64,000 nucleotides of DNA from Luzula sylvatica (Eukaryota; Streptophyta; Magnoliopsida; Poales; Juncaceae): positions 10,732,862 to 10,796,861 of the forward strand of contig OX326959.1 in assembly GCA_946800325.1 (NCBI GenBank), read 5' to 3'. A program made the position numbers and the translations under genes. The notes under the pieces are model-generated. The model had not been told where the DNA came from. It searched no databases and saw only the letters and a list, made by a program, of their open reading frames with translations. How positions within the stretch are numbered: position 1 is the first letter of the stretch; each line of letters starts with the position of its first letter. Shown piece after piece: positions 1 through 12,952 of this stretch.

Positions 1-759
1 TTTGTGTTATGGTATATGAAATGACTAAAATTGGTTTATGAGAGTTAGGATATTGAAGATAAAAAATTGTAGAATTGTGTTCGTTTGCGAAATATGGAAT
101 GATCTTCGACAATGATTTGAGATAACAAGGAATTCACGGTTTTCAGCGTGTGGGAATTCTTCATTTGTGTGGGAATCCGCAAAAAATCACAGATCTCGAA
201 CTGTGCGAAAATCCACAGATCTCGAACTATTTTACGAGAATTCGCAATCAATAGTTCTTGTGCGGAAATTCTCAATCAGAAGCTTTTGTGTGGGATTGCG
301 CAGTCGAAAGTTATACGTAACTCGCTATATGTTTTTGAAAGACGTGATATAATTCCTTAAATCAATTTCATGGAAATATATACTTTAGAAGCTATTTATA
401 TTGTTAATTTAGAACAAATGGTGTGATATTTTGAATCAATAAAAAAAAATTAATAAATTTATCATTAAATTAATATTTTGAGAGGATATTGTTATTAATA
501 TCATATAAATTCATACTTTATATTACAACGAAAAACATTATTATCATACTCGCCGCGTAATGCGAGTGTTATCTTGGTGACATGCATATGCAATTAATTC
601 GTGGCCTATCAATTTTTGATTTTATAAATGTATTCTTTTATAATCTGATATTTCAGATTATTATTGCACAAAAAAGTTCATTTCATAACTCCTTGTCACA
701 ACATCACGAAACGAAAAAGAAAATTAAAAAGATCATTTTCGATTTCAGTCGCAATAATT
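1..759. other. Intergenic DNA downstream of ITPK4
   Basis: This is the 3' flank of the minus-strand ITPK4 gene. Positions 130-300 hold imperfect short repeats around a CAGATCTCGAAC motif seen twice (about 190-230). A short inverted repeat (ACTCGCCGCG / TGCGAGT) lies near 549-568. No open frame here is conserved or long enough to call, and the remainder is AT-rich with nothing recognisable. Confidence 0.6.
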
Positions 760-3197
<2,438 letters not shown>

Positions 3198-3568
3198 CTC
3201 GCTTGCCAATTTTGCAATTTTTCAGGGTTATACTGCAAGTCTGCAAACTCCGCTTCCTTATGAGAGAGAAGCTGGTTAGTGCTGAAGAATGTCGCTTTAT
3301 GACTTTGGAAATGGAGAGAACTTTCGACACGTGGACCTGATAGTATTCTCTCCATTTAAAAACTGGAGATCTCCATTGATAATTATATAAACCCAGATGC
3401 ATTTTTTTTAAAATCCGAAACCCGAATCGATAATATCCAACATTAATTAACTAAATCTCAACCCGACTTGACCCGACCCGACCCGACCCGGTAATAAGCT
3501 CCTTTCTTACATTGCAATATCCTTGTCTTACTCTTGTCTTGTCTTGCCCTAACGCCTCTCTCTCTCTA
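3198..3568. promoter_or_regulatory. Divergent (bidirectional) promoter between ITPK4 and SRP72
   Basis: These 371 bp separate the two start codons and must hold both promoters and both 5' leaders. An ACCCG pentamer array lies at 3461-3490, and a CT-rich tract (3555-3568) directly precedes the SRP72 ATG. I see no convincing TATA box correctly placed for either gene, as is common for housekeeping genes. Transcription start sites cannot be assigned. Confidence 0.7.
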
Positions 3569-6170
3569 ATGGCGCCCAAGCAGAAGCCGAAGCCAACTCC
3601 AGCGAGCACTGCCCCGCCGCCTCCGTTAGAGGATCTGTTCACCGCTCTCAATCGTCATGTGCAGAATTATGAGTTTGCGCAAGCCATCAAGCTCGCAGAT
3701 CAAGGTTTACCATTCCGTTCCTCATTTTTTCTGTATTACTTTCATATCGATCTAATTTTATGTAGATTTGCGCCGATCTGAATACTTTTGATATAACAAA
3801 GTAGATCTCATTCATGTAATTTGTTATTTGCTGATGTAATTTTAGTAATTTCACAATCCATTTTTACTAATAATTTATTTTATGTGATGTTTTTGTTTAC
3901 TTTTTCCTTTTTAGTTCTTGGAATCGCTCCTGGAGATGAAGATGCTGTCAGATGCAAAATCGTAGCTTTGATTAAATCCGATGCGATTGACAAAGCACTT
4001 GATGCCATTAATGCAGCCTCTAAACTTCCTTTCGATCTAAGCTTTTATAAGGTTCGTTATAACTTAGTTCAAAATATTATACATCGCAATTCGATTTTAC
4101 TCGGTTAAATATTATACATGCAGGCATATTGCCTCTATAGGCAGAACAATCTACAAGAAGCTCTTGAATGCATACAAGGGCAAGAGAAAACCGCTATGAT
4201 TCTTCAGCTAGAATCCCAAATTTTCTACCGACTCGGCAAAATGGATTCTTCCATTGAGAACTATGAGAATTTGAAGAAATTCAAGATCGATTCTTTGGAT
4301 CTGAAAACGAATATTATCGCTGCTTATGTCGCAGCTGGTAAATCAAGCGAAGTAGAGAATATTATGAGTCAATTGAAAGTTAAACCCTCTAATAGTTTTG
4401 AAATTGCGTACAATACTGCTTGTTCTTTGATCGAGAAAAAGAAATATTCAGAGGCTGAAACAATGCTGCTTTCAGCTCGAAGGTAACTTTTTTTTTTAAT
4501 TTCTAAATTTTATGACATTTTTGTTGATTTGATTGTAATTTTATTTGTTTAGAATTGGGCAAGAAATGTTAATGGAAGAGGATTATGGAGATGAAGAGAT
4601 AGAAACTGAATTAGCTCCTATTGCTGTGCAACTTGCTTATGTTCGTCAGGTATAGATAATTATATTATCAAATCAAAAATATAAATTTGCACTATTATTC
4701 CATTAATTCTATTTTTTTTTTCCTTTTTATTAGTTGATGGGACACGGCCAAGAATCAATGGAAGAATATTCGACTATAGTAAAAAAAAATTTGGCGGATC
4801 CTTCCTCTTTAGCAATTGCAACAAATAACCTAATTGCCCTTAGAGAAGGAAAAGAAATCTCAGATAGTCTTAAAAAACTCGACAAAATAATTTCAAAAGG
4901 AACCTCCGAAAAACCTTTTGAATTTTCAAACGGTTTGGAATATAGATTGAATCTCAAACAAAAAGAAGCGATATTTTCGAATCGTGTTCTTCTCCTCCTT
5001 CAAACCAATAAAATCGATCAGGTCTCTCTCCATTTCTTTTTAAACATTTACAATTCTATATAATATCGAAATTAACTTTATTTAATGATCCAATATAATA
5101 TGTATTACAGGCTCAAGAGGTAGTATCCATGTTGCAAAAATCGTATCCCCAAAGCATAATGCCAACGCTTCTCCAAGCTGCGGTTTTCGTCAGAGAAAAG
5201 AAGATACCGAAAGCCGAAGAAATTCTCTCCCAATATTCCCAGAAATTTCCACAAAATTACCAAAACGCCCTTCTAGCCCTCGCGCAGATCGCAGCCTCGG
5301 CAGGTCATTTCCTAATCGCGTCAGAGTCTCTCTCTAAAATCACAGAAATCCAACACATGCCCGCCACGGTGTCCACTCTGGTCTCTCTCCTGACCCGTTT
5401 GGGTCAACTCAACTCTGCCTTGTCCGTGCTCGATAACTCCATACAGTGGTGGGAGAATTCCATGGATGGAGGAGAGAGAAAGCTTGCGATTTTGATTCCC
5501 GAGGCGGCGAATTTCAAACTGAGGAACGGGAAGGAGGACGAGGCGGCGAGTTTGTACGAGGAACTGGTAAAGAGGAACGGTGCAAGTGTCGAGGCCTTGG
5601 TCGGACTGGTACGGACCGCTGCGAAATCAGACCTGGAAAAGGCGGAACTGTACGAGAAGCAGTTGAAACCCTTAACGGGTCTCAAACGGGTCGATTTGGA
5701 GGCTCTTGAGAAGACTTCTGGTGCTAAGCATGTTGAGGGCGGATCCCACGTCACCAAAATGGAGATCGGAGACGAGGTAATATATGTTTGTTTTAAGGCA
5801 ATTTGCAAAAACGCCCCTATATTTTTTGATATATTTTTAGGTTAAGAAGGCAAAGGCGAAGAAGAGGAAGAGAAAGCCGAAGTATCCAAAAGGGTTTGAT
5901 CCGGCGAATCCTGGCCCTCCACCCGATCCGGAAAGATGGTTGCCGAAAAGGGAAAGATCGACTTATAAACCGAAAAGGAAAGATAAGAGGGCTCAGATCC
6001 GTGGGGCCCAGGGTTCGGTGTCTAGAGACAAACATGAGAGTGGTACCGGTACCAGTTCGAGCGCTGCTGCTACGAGTACCAGTACGAGCGGTGCGGCGGC
6101 TAGTAAAGCGAGCAGTTCTGCTTCGGACCAGAATAGAGGGAAAAATAGAAAGAAGAAATCTAGAAGGTAG
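3569..6170 (+). CDS. SRP72: Signal recognition particle 72-kDa subunit, 7 exons, 670 aa
   Basis: SRP72 binds the S domain of SRP RNA together with SRP68 and supports cotranslational targeting of secretory proteins to the ER. Exons are 3569-3704, 3915-4051, 4124-4482, 4553-4649, 4734-5021, 5111-5776 and 5841-6170; all introns are GT-AG with consistent phases, giving 671 codons with the TAG. Residues 1-20 are a Lys/Pro/Ala-rich lead. Roughly residues 25-530 are helical tetratricopeptide-type repeats; segments such as AYCLYRQNNLQEALECIQ and NTACSLIEKKKYSEAE are typical. The C-terminus has the SRP72 RNA-binding region: a KKAKAKKRKRKPKYPKGFDP basic stretch (about 563-582) followed by PDPERWLP (589-596), the family's signature. 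The tail is Ser/Thr/Ala low complexity ending in a basic RKKKSRR. The length is normal for plants. No defect is seen. Confidence 0.97.
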
Positions 6171-6758
6171 AACGGGTTTTAGATTTCGATTTATGAATTT
6201 GTTTCAAAATTTGAGAGATTTTAGTTTTTGTTTTGTTGTGGGTTTTTAGTTGGTTTGAGTTTATTGTTTTGGATTTTTTGAGGATGATTTTTGTCGGCGC
6301 AAGGAATAACCTAATTTCATTTATTATAATCTTGTATTTTTTTGTTTATTTATTTTTGAATTGTTATTGAATGGTTTTCTTTGCCTAACACGTATGATAT
6401 CAGTAACACACTAGCACACCAGTGACATGATTTTGCTTTCAATAAGTTTTGCATGATTTTTAACTCGCAATTCATGAGCCATGCATTGCATTGATCAAAT
6501 AATAATTGCTATATATTAACTGAGGTGTTCAAAATAAAACGTTATTATGTTCTTGAAATTCTGTAGATTATCTACTCGATTATAAATGCATATTATGGTA
6601 AAATATTGGAAGAAATCACAAATCGCCAACTATTCAGATCATTTTTTACAAAAAAGTTCAAATAAAATTATGTTCTCCCATCTATTCGAGTTTCATGTGC
6701 AATACAAAGTTTACAAATCTTATTAGTTGAACCGCTATTTAAGTTTCATGTGCAATAT
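6171..6758 (+). repeat. SRP72 3' flank holding copy 1 of a dispersed repeat family
   Basis: After the SRP72 stop comes a T-rich presumed 3' UTR. From about 6290 (TTTTTGTCGGCGCAAGGAAT) to about 6700 the sequence matches many later blocks of this window. The shared landmarks, in order, are TTTTGCATGATTTT, ATTCATGAGCCA, TTGTGATCAAATAAT, GTTCAAAATAAA, TTATTATGTTCTT, ATTTACTCGATTATAAATG and AAAATATTGGAAGAAATCAC. The family has no coding capacity that I can see. Confidence 0.7.
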
Positions 6759-7735
6759 GGGCATGTTTGATTTGAGGGATTATAAAGGACTAGGAAATTT
6801 GCCGCTTCGTTGCGGATTTTTAATGTAATTTTTTGTATTAGATAAAAAATTGTGGATTCACTTATTAATTGTTATTTGTTATGTTTACAGAAAAATATCA
6901 TAAAACCAATATGAAAATTATTAAATGTGTAATTTGATATAATATCATAAAATAAATTAATGAATATCACAAAACAAATATGAAAATTATTAAATGCGTA
7001 AAACATGATATAAAATAAATTTGAAAAAATCATATCATATCATAAAATAAATTAATGAATATCACAAAACAAATATGAAATCATATCATAAAATAAATTA
7101 ATGAATATCACAAAACAAATATGAAAAAAATATTATATCATAAAATGAATTAATGAATATCACAAAACAAATATGAAAATTATTCAATGCGTAAAGCATG
7201 ATATGACATAAATTTGAAAAAATCATATCATACCATAAAATAAATTAATGAATATCACAAAACAAATATGAAATCATATCATAAAATAAATTAATGAATA
7301 TCACAAAACAAATATGAAAATTATCAAATGCGTAAAGCATGCTATAAATTAATGAAATCACAAAATAAATATGAAATCATATCATAAAATAAATTAATGA
7401 ATATCACAAAACAAATATGAAAAAATTATTAAATGCCTAAAGCATGATATAAATTAATGAATATCAAATCACAAAATAAATATGAAATCATAAAATCATG
7501 AAATAAATATCAAATCACAAAATAAATATGAAATCATAAAATCATAAAATAAATTATTAAAAATCATAAAATAAATATGAAAACATGATAGATATTAATA
7601 TAATTAAGGTAGAACATGATATAAATATCATAAAATAAATTATTAAATGGTTAAATGGGTAAAACATGATATAAATTAATGGACATAATCAAATCATAAA
7701 ATAATTATGGAAATTATATAAATATTAATATGGGT
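6759..7735. repeat. PIF/Harbinger-like left terminus followed by an AT-rich minisatellite
   Basis: Position 6759 starts GGGCATGTTTGATTTGAGGG, the same terminus found at 20471 and 57898. A matching right terminus is not found here, so the element is truncated or rearranged. From about 6890 to 7735 there is a decayed tandem array whose unit contains ATAAATTAATGAATATCACA and AAACAAATATGAAATCATAT, with units of about 40-80 bp and variable spacers. Confidence 0.65.
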
Positions 7736-8009
7736 GATAGAAAATCAAAGATATGAGGTGCCTCAGTGTGGGAGCTCAAAAACATCCCCTCTTTAAAAGG
7801 AGAACAATTTGTATTATACTATTACGCAAAATTATTGTTCGATTTTTAAGTATATTTTATCCTCAAAATTTATGATGGTGTAATAAAAACAAAGTTGGTA
7901 TTCCGATATACGAGGAGAAAGAGCATATATTTCATGGCCAAATTGTTTATTCAAATTATATGTATTATACGGATATAATACAATATTAAACTAAAAAGAA
8001 GACAAAAGC

Positions 8010-8046
<37 letters not shown>

Positions 8047-8475
8047 GAGAAGAATTCTAATGATTTCCTTATTAATGATGATTCTCGTAGTTGAGACGGA
8101 GCGTGGCACTACCAAAAGTTGTCTGTCTTGAGAAGATAGACCTACTGCAGTTCGTCTCACCTTCCAATTGCAGTAGCTCCATTTACTAACTGTCTTTATT
8201 ACATCAATTCAAACATATCTTAAAAATGATTTCGCAGTATTACAAATATCGCACAAGGGTATTTTGAAGAAAAATAAATAAATAGTAGGTTATTTATGGT
8301 ATATCAAAGTTTCAGATGGTTATATTAAAAACAGTTCCCAGTTATGGGTCTTATTCAGATGGTTATATTAAGATCACTACACAAGGAGAGTGAAAAGCCG
8401 ACCTCTCGAAATATACAAATTTTACTTTTCTATACCGTGTAATTATGAAAACTCAACTTTTTAAGAGAGTAATTC
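7736..8475. other. Intergenic, no gene seen; short (ATA)n tract
   Basis: There is an (ATA/AAT)n microsatellite at about 8013-8045. The open frames around it only reflect the repeat. I see nothing else assignable. Confidence 0.6.
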
Positions 8476-8627
8476 TACACAACATGCTCTCGTTGCATGA
8501 TTGACTGCAGGATGATGATGTGTAGGATTGAATTGAAATAAGTTAAACTTATTTTATAGTGTAGATACAATATCTAACGTAGGATCAACATCCTGCAGTC
8601 AATCATGCAACGAGAGCATGTTGTGTA
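8476..8627. mobile_element. Fold-back MITE with 39-bp perfect terminal inverted repeats
   Basis: The left arm begins TACACAACATGCTCTCGTTG and continues through ATGATTGACTGCAGGATG. The right arm (ends 8627) is its exact reverse complement over about 39 bp. The 152-bp interior is AT-rich. The flanks share TAATT, so the target duplication is short or degraded and the superfamily is not certain. The perfect arms suggest recent activity. Confidence 0.85.
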
Positions 8628-8689
8628 TAATTAATCCTTTTTAATATAATACAAACCAAGTTTCAAAATAAAAATTATGGGTCTTTTTG

Positions 8690-8955
8690 CATCTATCATC
8701 ATCATAGTCACACACACAAAATGGATATGCTTTGCTTCCAATCAATTTTGCATGATCTTAGTTACAACACACACTCAATTCATGAGCCATACATTGTGAT
8801 CAAATATGGATAGCTATGTATAAAGTGAAGTGATCAAAATAATTGTTATTATGTTCTTTGTTTTTATTGAACTTTTTGTTCTTTTATAATGTCCTGCAGT
8901 AAAATATTGGAAGAAATCACAAATCACCAAATATTCAATTAATATCTCCGAAATG
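8690..8955 (+). repeat. Dispersed repeat family, copy 2 (left part)
   Basis: It follows copy 1 and the 23.8-kb copy from the TTTTGCATGAT block through GTAAAATATTGGAAGAAATC. The copy is interrupted after about 8950 by unrelated sequence (the candidate small gene) and resumes at about 9345. Confidence 0.7.
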
Positions 8956-8977
8956 TTTATATAATCGGGTCTTGCTA

Positions 8978-9269
8978 ATGGATTTCGACCCGAACAGGAT
9001 AAGTTATTTGGATGCTCTTTTATTAAGGTTCCAGATGCGGCAGCGAAAATATGCACTTCATGAGGAGGCGCGTTTAGTCCCGTCAATAACAAGGTATATA
9101 ATAAAATATATCATATTAAGTTATTTTTTATTGAATCGTACTTTGAAGCGGTGTTTTATGATAATACAATTTTAGTTTCAGGGGCATCAAAGAAATCATA
9201 CAGATCTCGTACGATTTTGCGAAGGAAATTCTATGCAAATCATCACGGATCAATTCCTCTTCGAGTTAA
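8978..9269 (+). CDS. Possible small two-exon gene, 67 aa, unrecognised
   Basis: I do not recognise this protein. Exon 1 (8978-9093) opens with MDFDPNRISYLDALLLRF and stays open to a GT donor (AACAAG|GTATAT). A TTTCAG acceptor ends at 9181, and exon 2 (9182-9269) continues in the matching phase (AG|G) through GIKEIIQISYDFAKEIL to a TAA. Spliced length is 68 codons including the stop. The predicted product is helical, with basic residues (RQRKY) and no signal peptide. The block 8960-9340 interrupts a repeat whose other copies (about 24.1 and 26.4 kb) lack it, so it is an insertion or the only surviving part of a gene. A start further upstream cannot be excluded. It could be a captured fragment rather than a working gene. 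Confidence 0.4.
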
Positions 9270-9344
9270 CTTAGTTATTGTCTCTCTTCCCAAGTTTGCA
9301 CTACTCACGTTTTCTGGCTTGTTCTACCTCCTTAATTGTTAGAA

Positions 9345-10195
9345 ACTTACGCTTAGACTTAGAACTTCCGTAATTTTTTTTGAAGTGCCAAATCTATTCT
9401 TCTTTCGTTTTTTTACCGATGGTCTTGAATGGCTATTAACCTATTATGATTATGATAATTAGTATTTGTAATAATAATTTATTTATTACTTTGGGGATTG
9501 AAAAACTTGGGGCCGAGCCTGAAATTTATCAGTATTTACTTTACTTTATTGGTTTTAGCCTTTTAGTTGTTTGATAGATTTTCAAAAGAAAAATAATAAC
9601 AGCATGAGAATAAAAATATGTCAAACTATAAATAAAATATAATGAATAATTATACCATTCCCTCTTATTTCCCCACCACATCCTCTATATCACCAATTAA
9701 CCATTAATTGGTGATTAACTAACATGATAATTAACAAAAGTACATCAAATTAACAGTTAATTGATATTAATTAAAAAATATTAATGTATATATATTTTAA
9801 TTGTATACTAATTAACTGTGGGTGTCTTTTTATTAATTATTTCAATAATTAATCATTAATTAGGGAATAGAGGGTGTTTGGAGGAAATTTGAGGGTATTG
9901 TATATGACCTCAAATATAATTTGCATTGATTTTTCGAAAAGAAAATTAAGATGTGTTGAATTTCTTTTTACGAGAAGCTACAATTTGAACAATATTGCGA
10001 AAATGAGTACAAACGTGAATTAGAACAACCAAATTGTCGAAGCTAATCCTTGCTCGCCCAACAAAGCAGTAAACTGGCCCCAAAACTGATTTGAGCCCAA
10101 AATAACACAACGCACAACACGTGCCAAAATGGTAGAGTCTGTATCGAAGACCTGTATATTTTCCCCGTCGTTCTCGAAAATGTTTGGGCTAATAT
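9345..10195 (+). repeat. Dispersed repeat family, copy 2 (right part)
   Basis: This block, from GAAACTTACG...AGAACTTCCGT through GGCTATTAACCTATTATGAT to CTCGAAAATGTTTGGGCTAA, matches 24300-24870 closely and 26580-26740 in part. AT-rich sequence at about 9650-9900 is present here but missing from the 24-kb copy. No coding content was recognised. Confidence 0.7.
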
Positions 10196-10463
10196 TTTCT
10201 TCAAAAATAATACTTATCGTCTATTTGACTGGCAGGATGCTTATACCCGTAGCTCGTATCACATCGTTTTGTCCCTTGTCAAATTCAATTAGATATTCAG
10301 AATCCTCATCAAAATTTCTAGACAGAGACTAAAAAATATGTGTTCCCAGATTCATGTCAATTTAAATGTTCAGCCAATTATGTACACCATTTAGCCCTTA
10401 CTGAGATTATATCATATCTAGAATCACATGCCTTTGTCTTCTGAAAAAATATTTTTTTCTTTG

Positions 10464-10532
10464 GCTATATAAGTAAGTATATGAGATTTTGTGGATATAT
10501 CCTGTACACATCCATAACCAAGAAAAGATATG
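10464..10532 (+). promoter_or_regulatory. TATA-like element upstream of the SAUR pseudogene
   Basis: GGCTATATAAGTAAG starts at about 10463, roughly 65-70 bp before the SAUR-like ATG at 10533. That spacing suits a TATA box plus a short leader, and SAUR genes usually have compact promoters. Confidence 0.45.
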
Positions 10533-10844
10533 ATGATTAATCCCAAAAAAAATTCATCGAAATGGAGAAGAAATTCAAGAAAAAAAAAATTTGGAAGAAG
10601 AAAAATGGCGGAGAAAGGCCATTTCTTGGCGTATAGTATCGAATATCGATGGAGAAAGATTCACAGTTCCATTATTTAAAGAGCTATTTGGATTATCAGA
10701 AGAGAAGTTTGGTTTATCAAATGACGGGACTATTGTATTGCCTTGTGATTCTCTGTTATGAATTGCATAATACATTTGATTAGACGAAATGTTTCACAAA
10801 ATTTGGATAAAAAACTATTTAATTGTTCAATGACCAATGTATAA
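10533..10844 (+). pseudogene. SAUR (small auxin-up RNA) family pseudogene with two compensating frameshifts
   Basis: SAUR proteins are small auxin-induced regulators of cell expansion, partly through PP2C-D phosphatases. Frame 1 from the ATG at 10533 reads MINPKK, then a basic stretch, then MAEKGHFLAYSIE (the SAUR KGHF.VY landmark). It then shifts: the homologous peptide continues one frame over from about 10645 as IDGERFTVPLFKELFGLSEE and FGLSNDGTIVLPCDS (the conserved PLF.ELL...EEFG...LPCD core). At about 10755 it returns to the first frame as MNCIIHLIRRNVSQNLDKKL, the usual C-terminal helix, ending at TAA 10842. The single-exon structure and total size fit the family. A TATA-like element lies upstream. 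Either this is a young pseudogene or the assembly has two indel errors. Homology is clear; function is doubtful. Confidence 0.75.
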
Positions 10845-12120
10845 TAAATATACTTTCATGTCTATAGCATTTTGTTTTTGGAAAATGGTATTTCATTTTT
10901 TTGACGAAAAGTTTATATTGTTAGAATTGGGATTTCTTTACTATTTCTTAGTTTCATGAATACAAAAAAAACTCAAATATTCACAAATTTAGTGAATAAA
11001 TTACTTTGCTTAGTTGAATGTAAAGCAAGTCTTATATACCGGAAATACAACCCAAATCTTGAGAATGTGACGCAACTGGCAACAAATCACTGTAATATCA
11101 CAGTAATTTTGTCCATACTGCAACAAAAGAGAAGTGATTGATCCAATTATCAATTACCATACCTAATTGAGAGTTCATTGTGATAAAATTGCATTTTAAT
11201 GCGACTTAATTGCAGAATTAAGAATAAATTGAGGCTTATTTAGGCTAAAGTATCTCTAATTAACAGCTTAGGAGGAATCAATACAGCAATCTCAGAGAAA
11301 GAACTCACCTGGAAGGGGAAGGGGATGAGGAGGTGGCGGAGAAGAAGGAGAGAGTCGACCACTGGTTCTTCGAATTGTACTACCAGAACGTACTTTCTCC
11401 CCGCTTTATAATCACTATTTACATTTTATTTAATGATTTATGATAAAATTATTATTTATAGAAATTATAGTAAACACATATTTTTATAAGAAAAATATCA
11501 ATGAAGTTCTTTTTTTTTTCGTACAAAATCATTTCAATATCAAAGAAATATGACTATTGCATTAGTTGTTTATATTTACTATGATGAAATCAAATTCGAT
11601 ATTAAATAAAACATATATTAAGATAACTTTTTACTTTTGTAAGTTTAATTATGTTGACATAGAAAAAGAAATTTGATATTTGAAGTTTCTAATTTTGAAT
11701 TCACAGATTTTTTTTTTTTTGCACTTGAAGACTGTTTACATTATATATTTGAGAAATTATTAAATTGATATTTTAAGCATTGAGAGTGATATATCAAAAT
11801 TACCATTTCATATTTATTTTCTTGTGGATTTACGAAAATAATCTTAATTTGTATAGGAATTGTTTTGTAAACAATATATTTGAGGATGTATTAAATACTG
11901 AATTTAAATTTTTACCTGTTTGACAATTTGTTTTCCTTCTATTAACTACTATAAAAAAAATCAAGTAATATCGTATCAAATATCCTATCATATGACTATA
12001 GTCATTTGATTTGTAAGTGAAATTAATGGCTAAAATTACTTTGAAAATTTAACTCAACAATAAATCGACACGTGTCCAAAATTCAATTCAAATGCATATA
12101 TGAAAAAAAAAAATCATTTT
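10845..12120. other. Intergenic; one GC-richer gene-like island at about 11250-11400
   Basis: Mostly AT-rich and featureless. At about 11268-11395 a less AT-rich stretch after an AACAG acceptor-like site reads LGGINTAISEKELTWKG in one frame and EKKERVDHWFFELYYQNV in another, suggesting a frameshifted exon remnant of an unidentified gene. No flanking exon was found. Confidence 0.4.
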
Positions 12121-12430
12121 TTTTAATAATTCATGCTTTGCTTGCTTCGAATCGGTTTTGCATGATTTTGTTATTTACAACACTCAATTCACGAGTCATA
12201 CTTTGTTATAAAAATAATAATAGTTATATATAAAGGGAAGTGTTCAAAATAAATGTTATTCTGTTCTTCAAATTTTATGGATTATTTACTCGATTATAAA
12301 ATGCATTACGGTAAAATATCGGAAGAAATCACAATTCGCGAGTTATCGGAGTTTCATATGCAATAGAAGTATCTAACTGTATAAATAATAAATAAAGCAG
12401 TTATGAGTCTTACTTCAACGGCAAATAGAA
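12121..12430 (+). repeat. Dispersed repeat family, copy 3
   Basis: It shares TTTTGCATGATTTTGTTA, AACACTCAATTCACGAG, GTGTTCAAAATAAATGTTAT and TATCGGAAGAAATCAC with the other copies. Its right end (ATAAATAATAAATAAAGCAG...CAACGGCAAATAG) is shared specifically with the copy at 16850-17160. Confidence 0.7.
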
Positions 12431-12683
12431 ATGACAATTCGCGAGTTTAAGAAGGAAACACTATCCGCGATGAAGATTTTTGTGCTAGTTTGTATCGAAA
12501 AAGTATATTTTGGTACAAGTAGTGGCGGCATTGAGCTTCCCCTTACGTTACAACTTATTTTTATAAATTTACTATTGAGAATTTTTTTACCAGATTTTGT
12601 TTCATTTTTATTTAATTACGAAATTCGTTCCTATTTTTCTATAGCATATTACGTCGTGTGATCTTCGTTTGGTACGTATTTTA

Positions 12684-12790
<107 letters not shown>

Positions 12791-12952
12791 TATGATTGTA
12801 ATTCTTGCAAATATTACTACCTCTAGGCTCCAATCAACTCATCAAACTACTACTCAGATCCAACCATACTTCGTTCAAGTTTCGATTTTGTTTGTGTATG
12901 TTTAATAAAGATTGTATGTATGTTAAAAAAATTACATAAGCATTAAATAGTA

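Noticed and set aside
549..568. Hairpin ACTCGCCGCGTAATGCGAGT as a second Helitron end
   Set aside because: No CTRR motif at the right distance on either strand.
5404..5808. 134-codon minus-strand open frame
   Set aside because: Antisense shadow of SRP72 exon 6, which is clearly coding on the plus strand.
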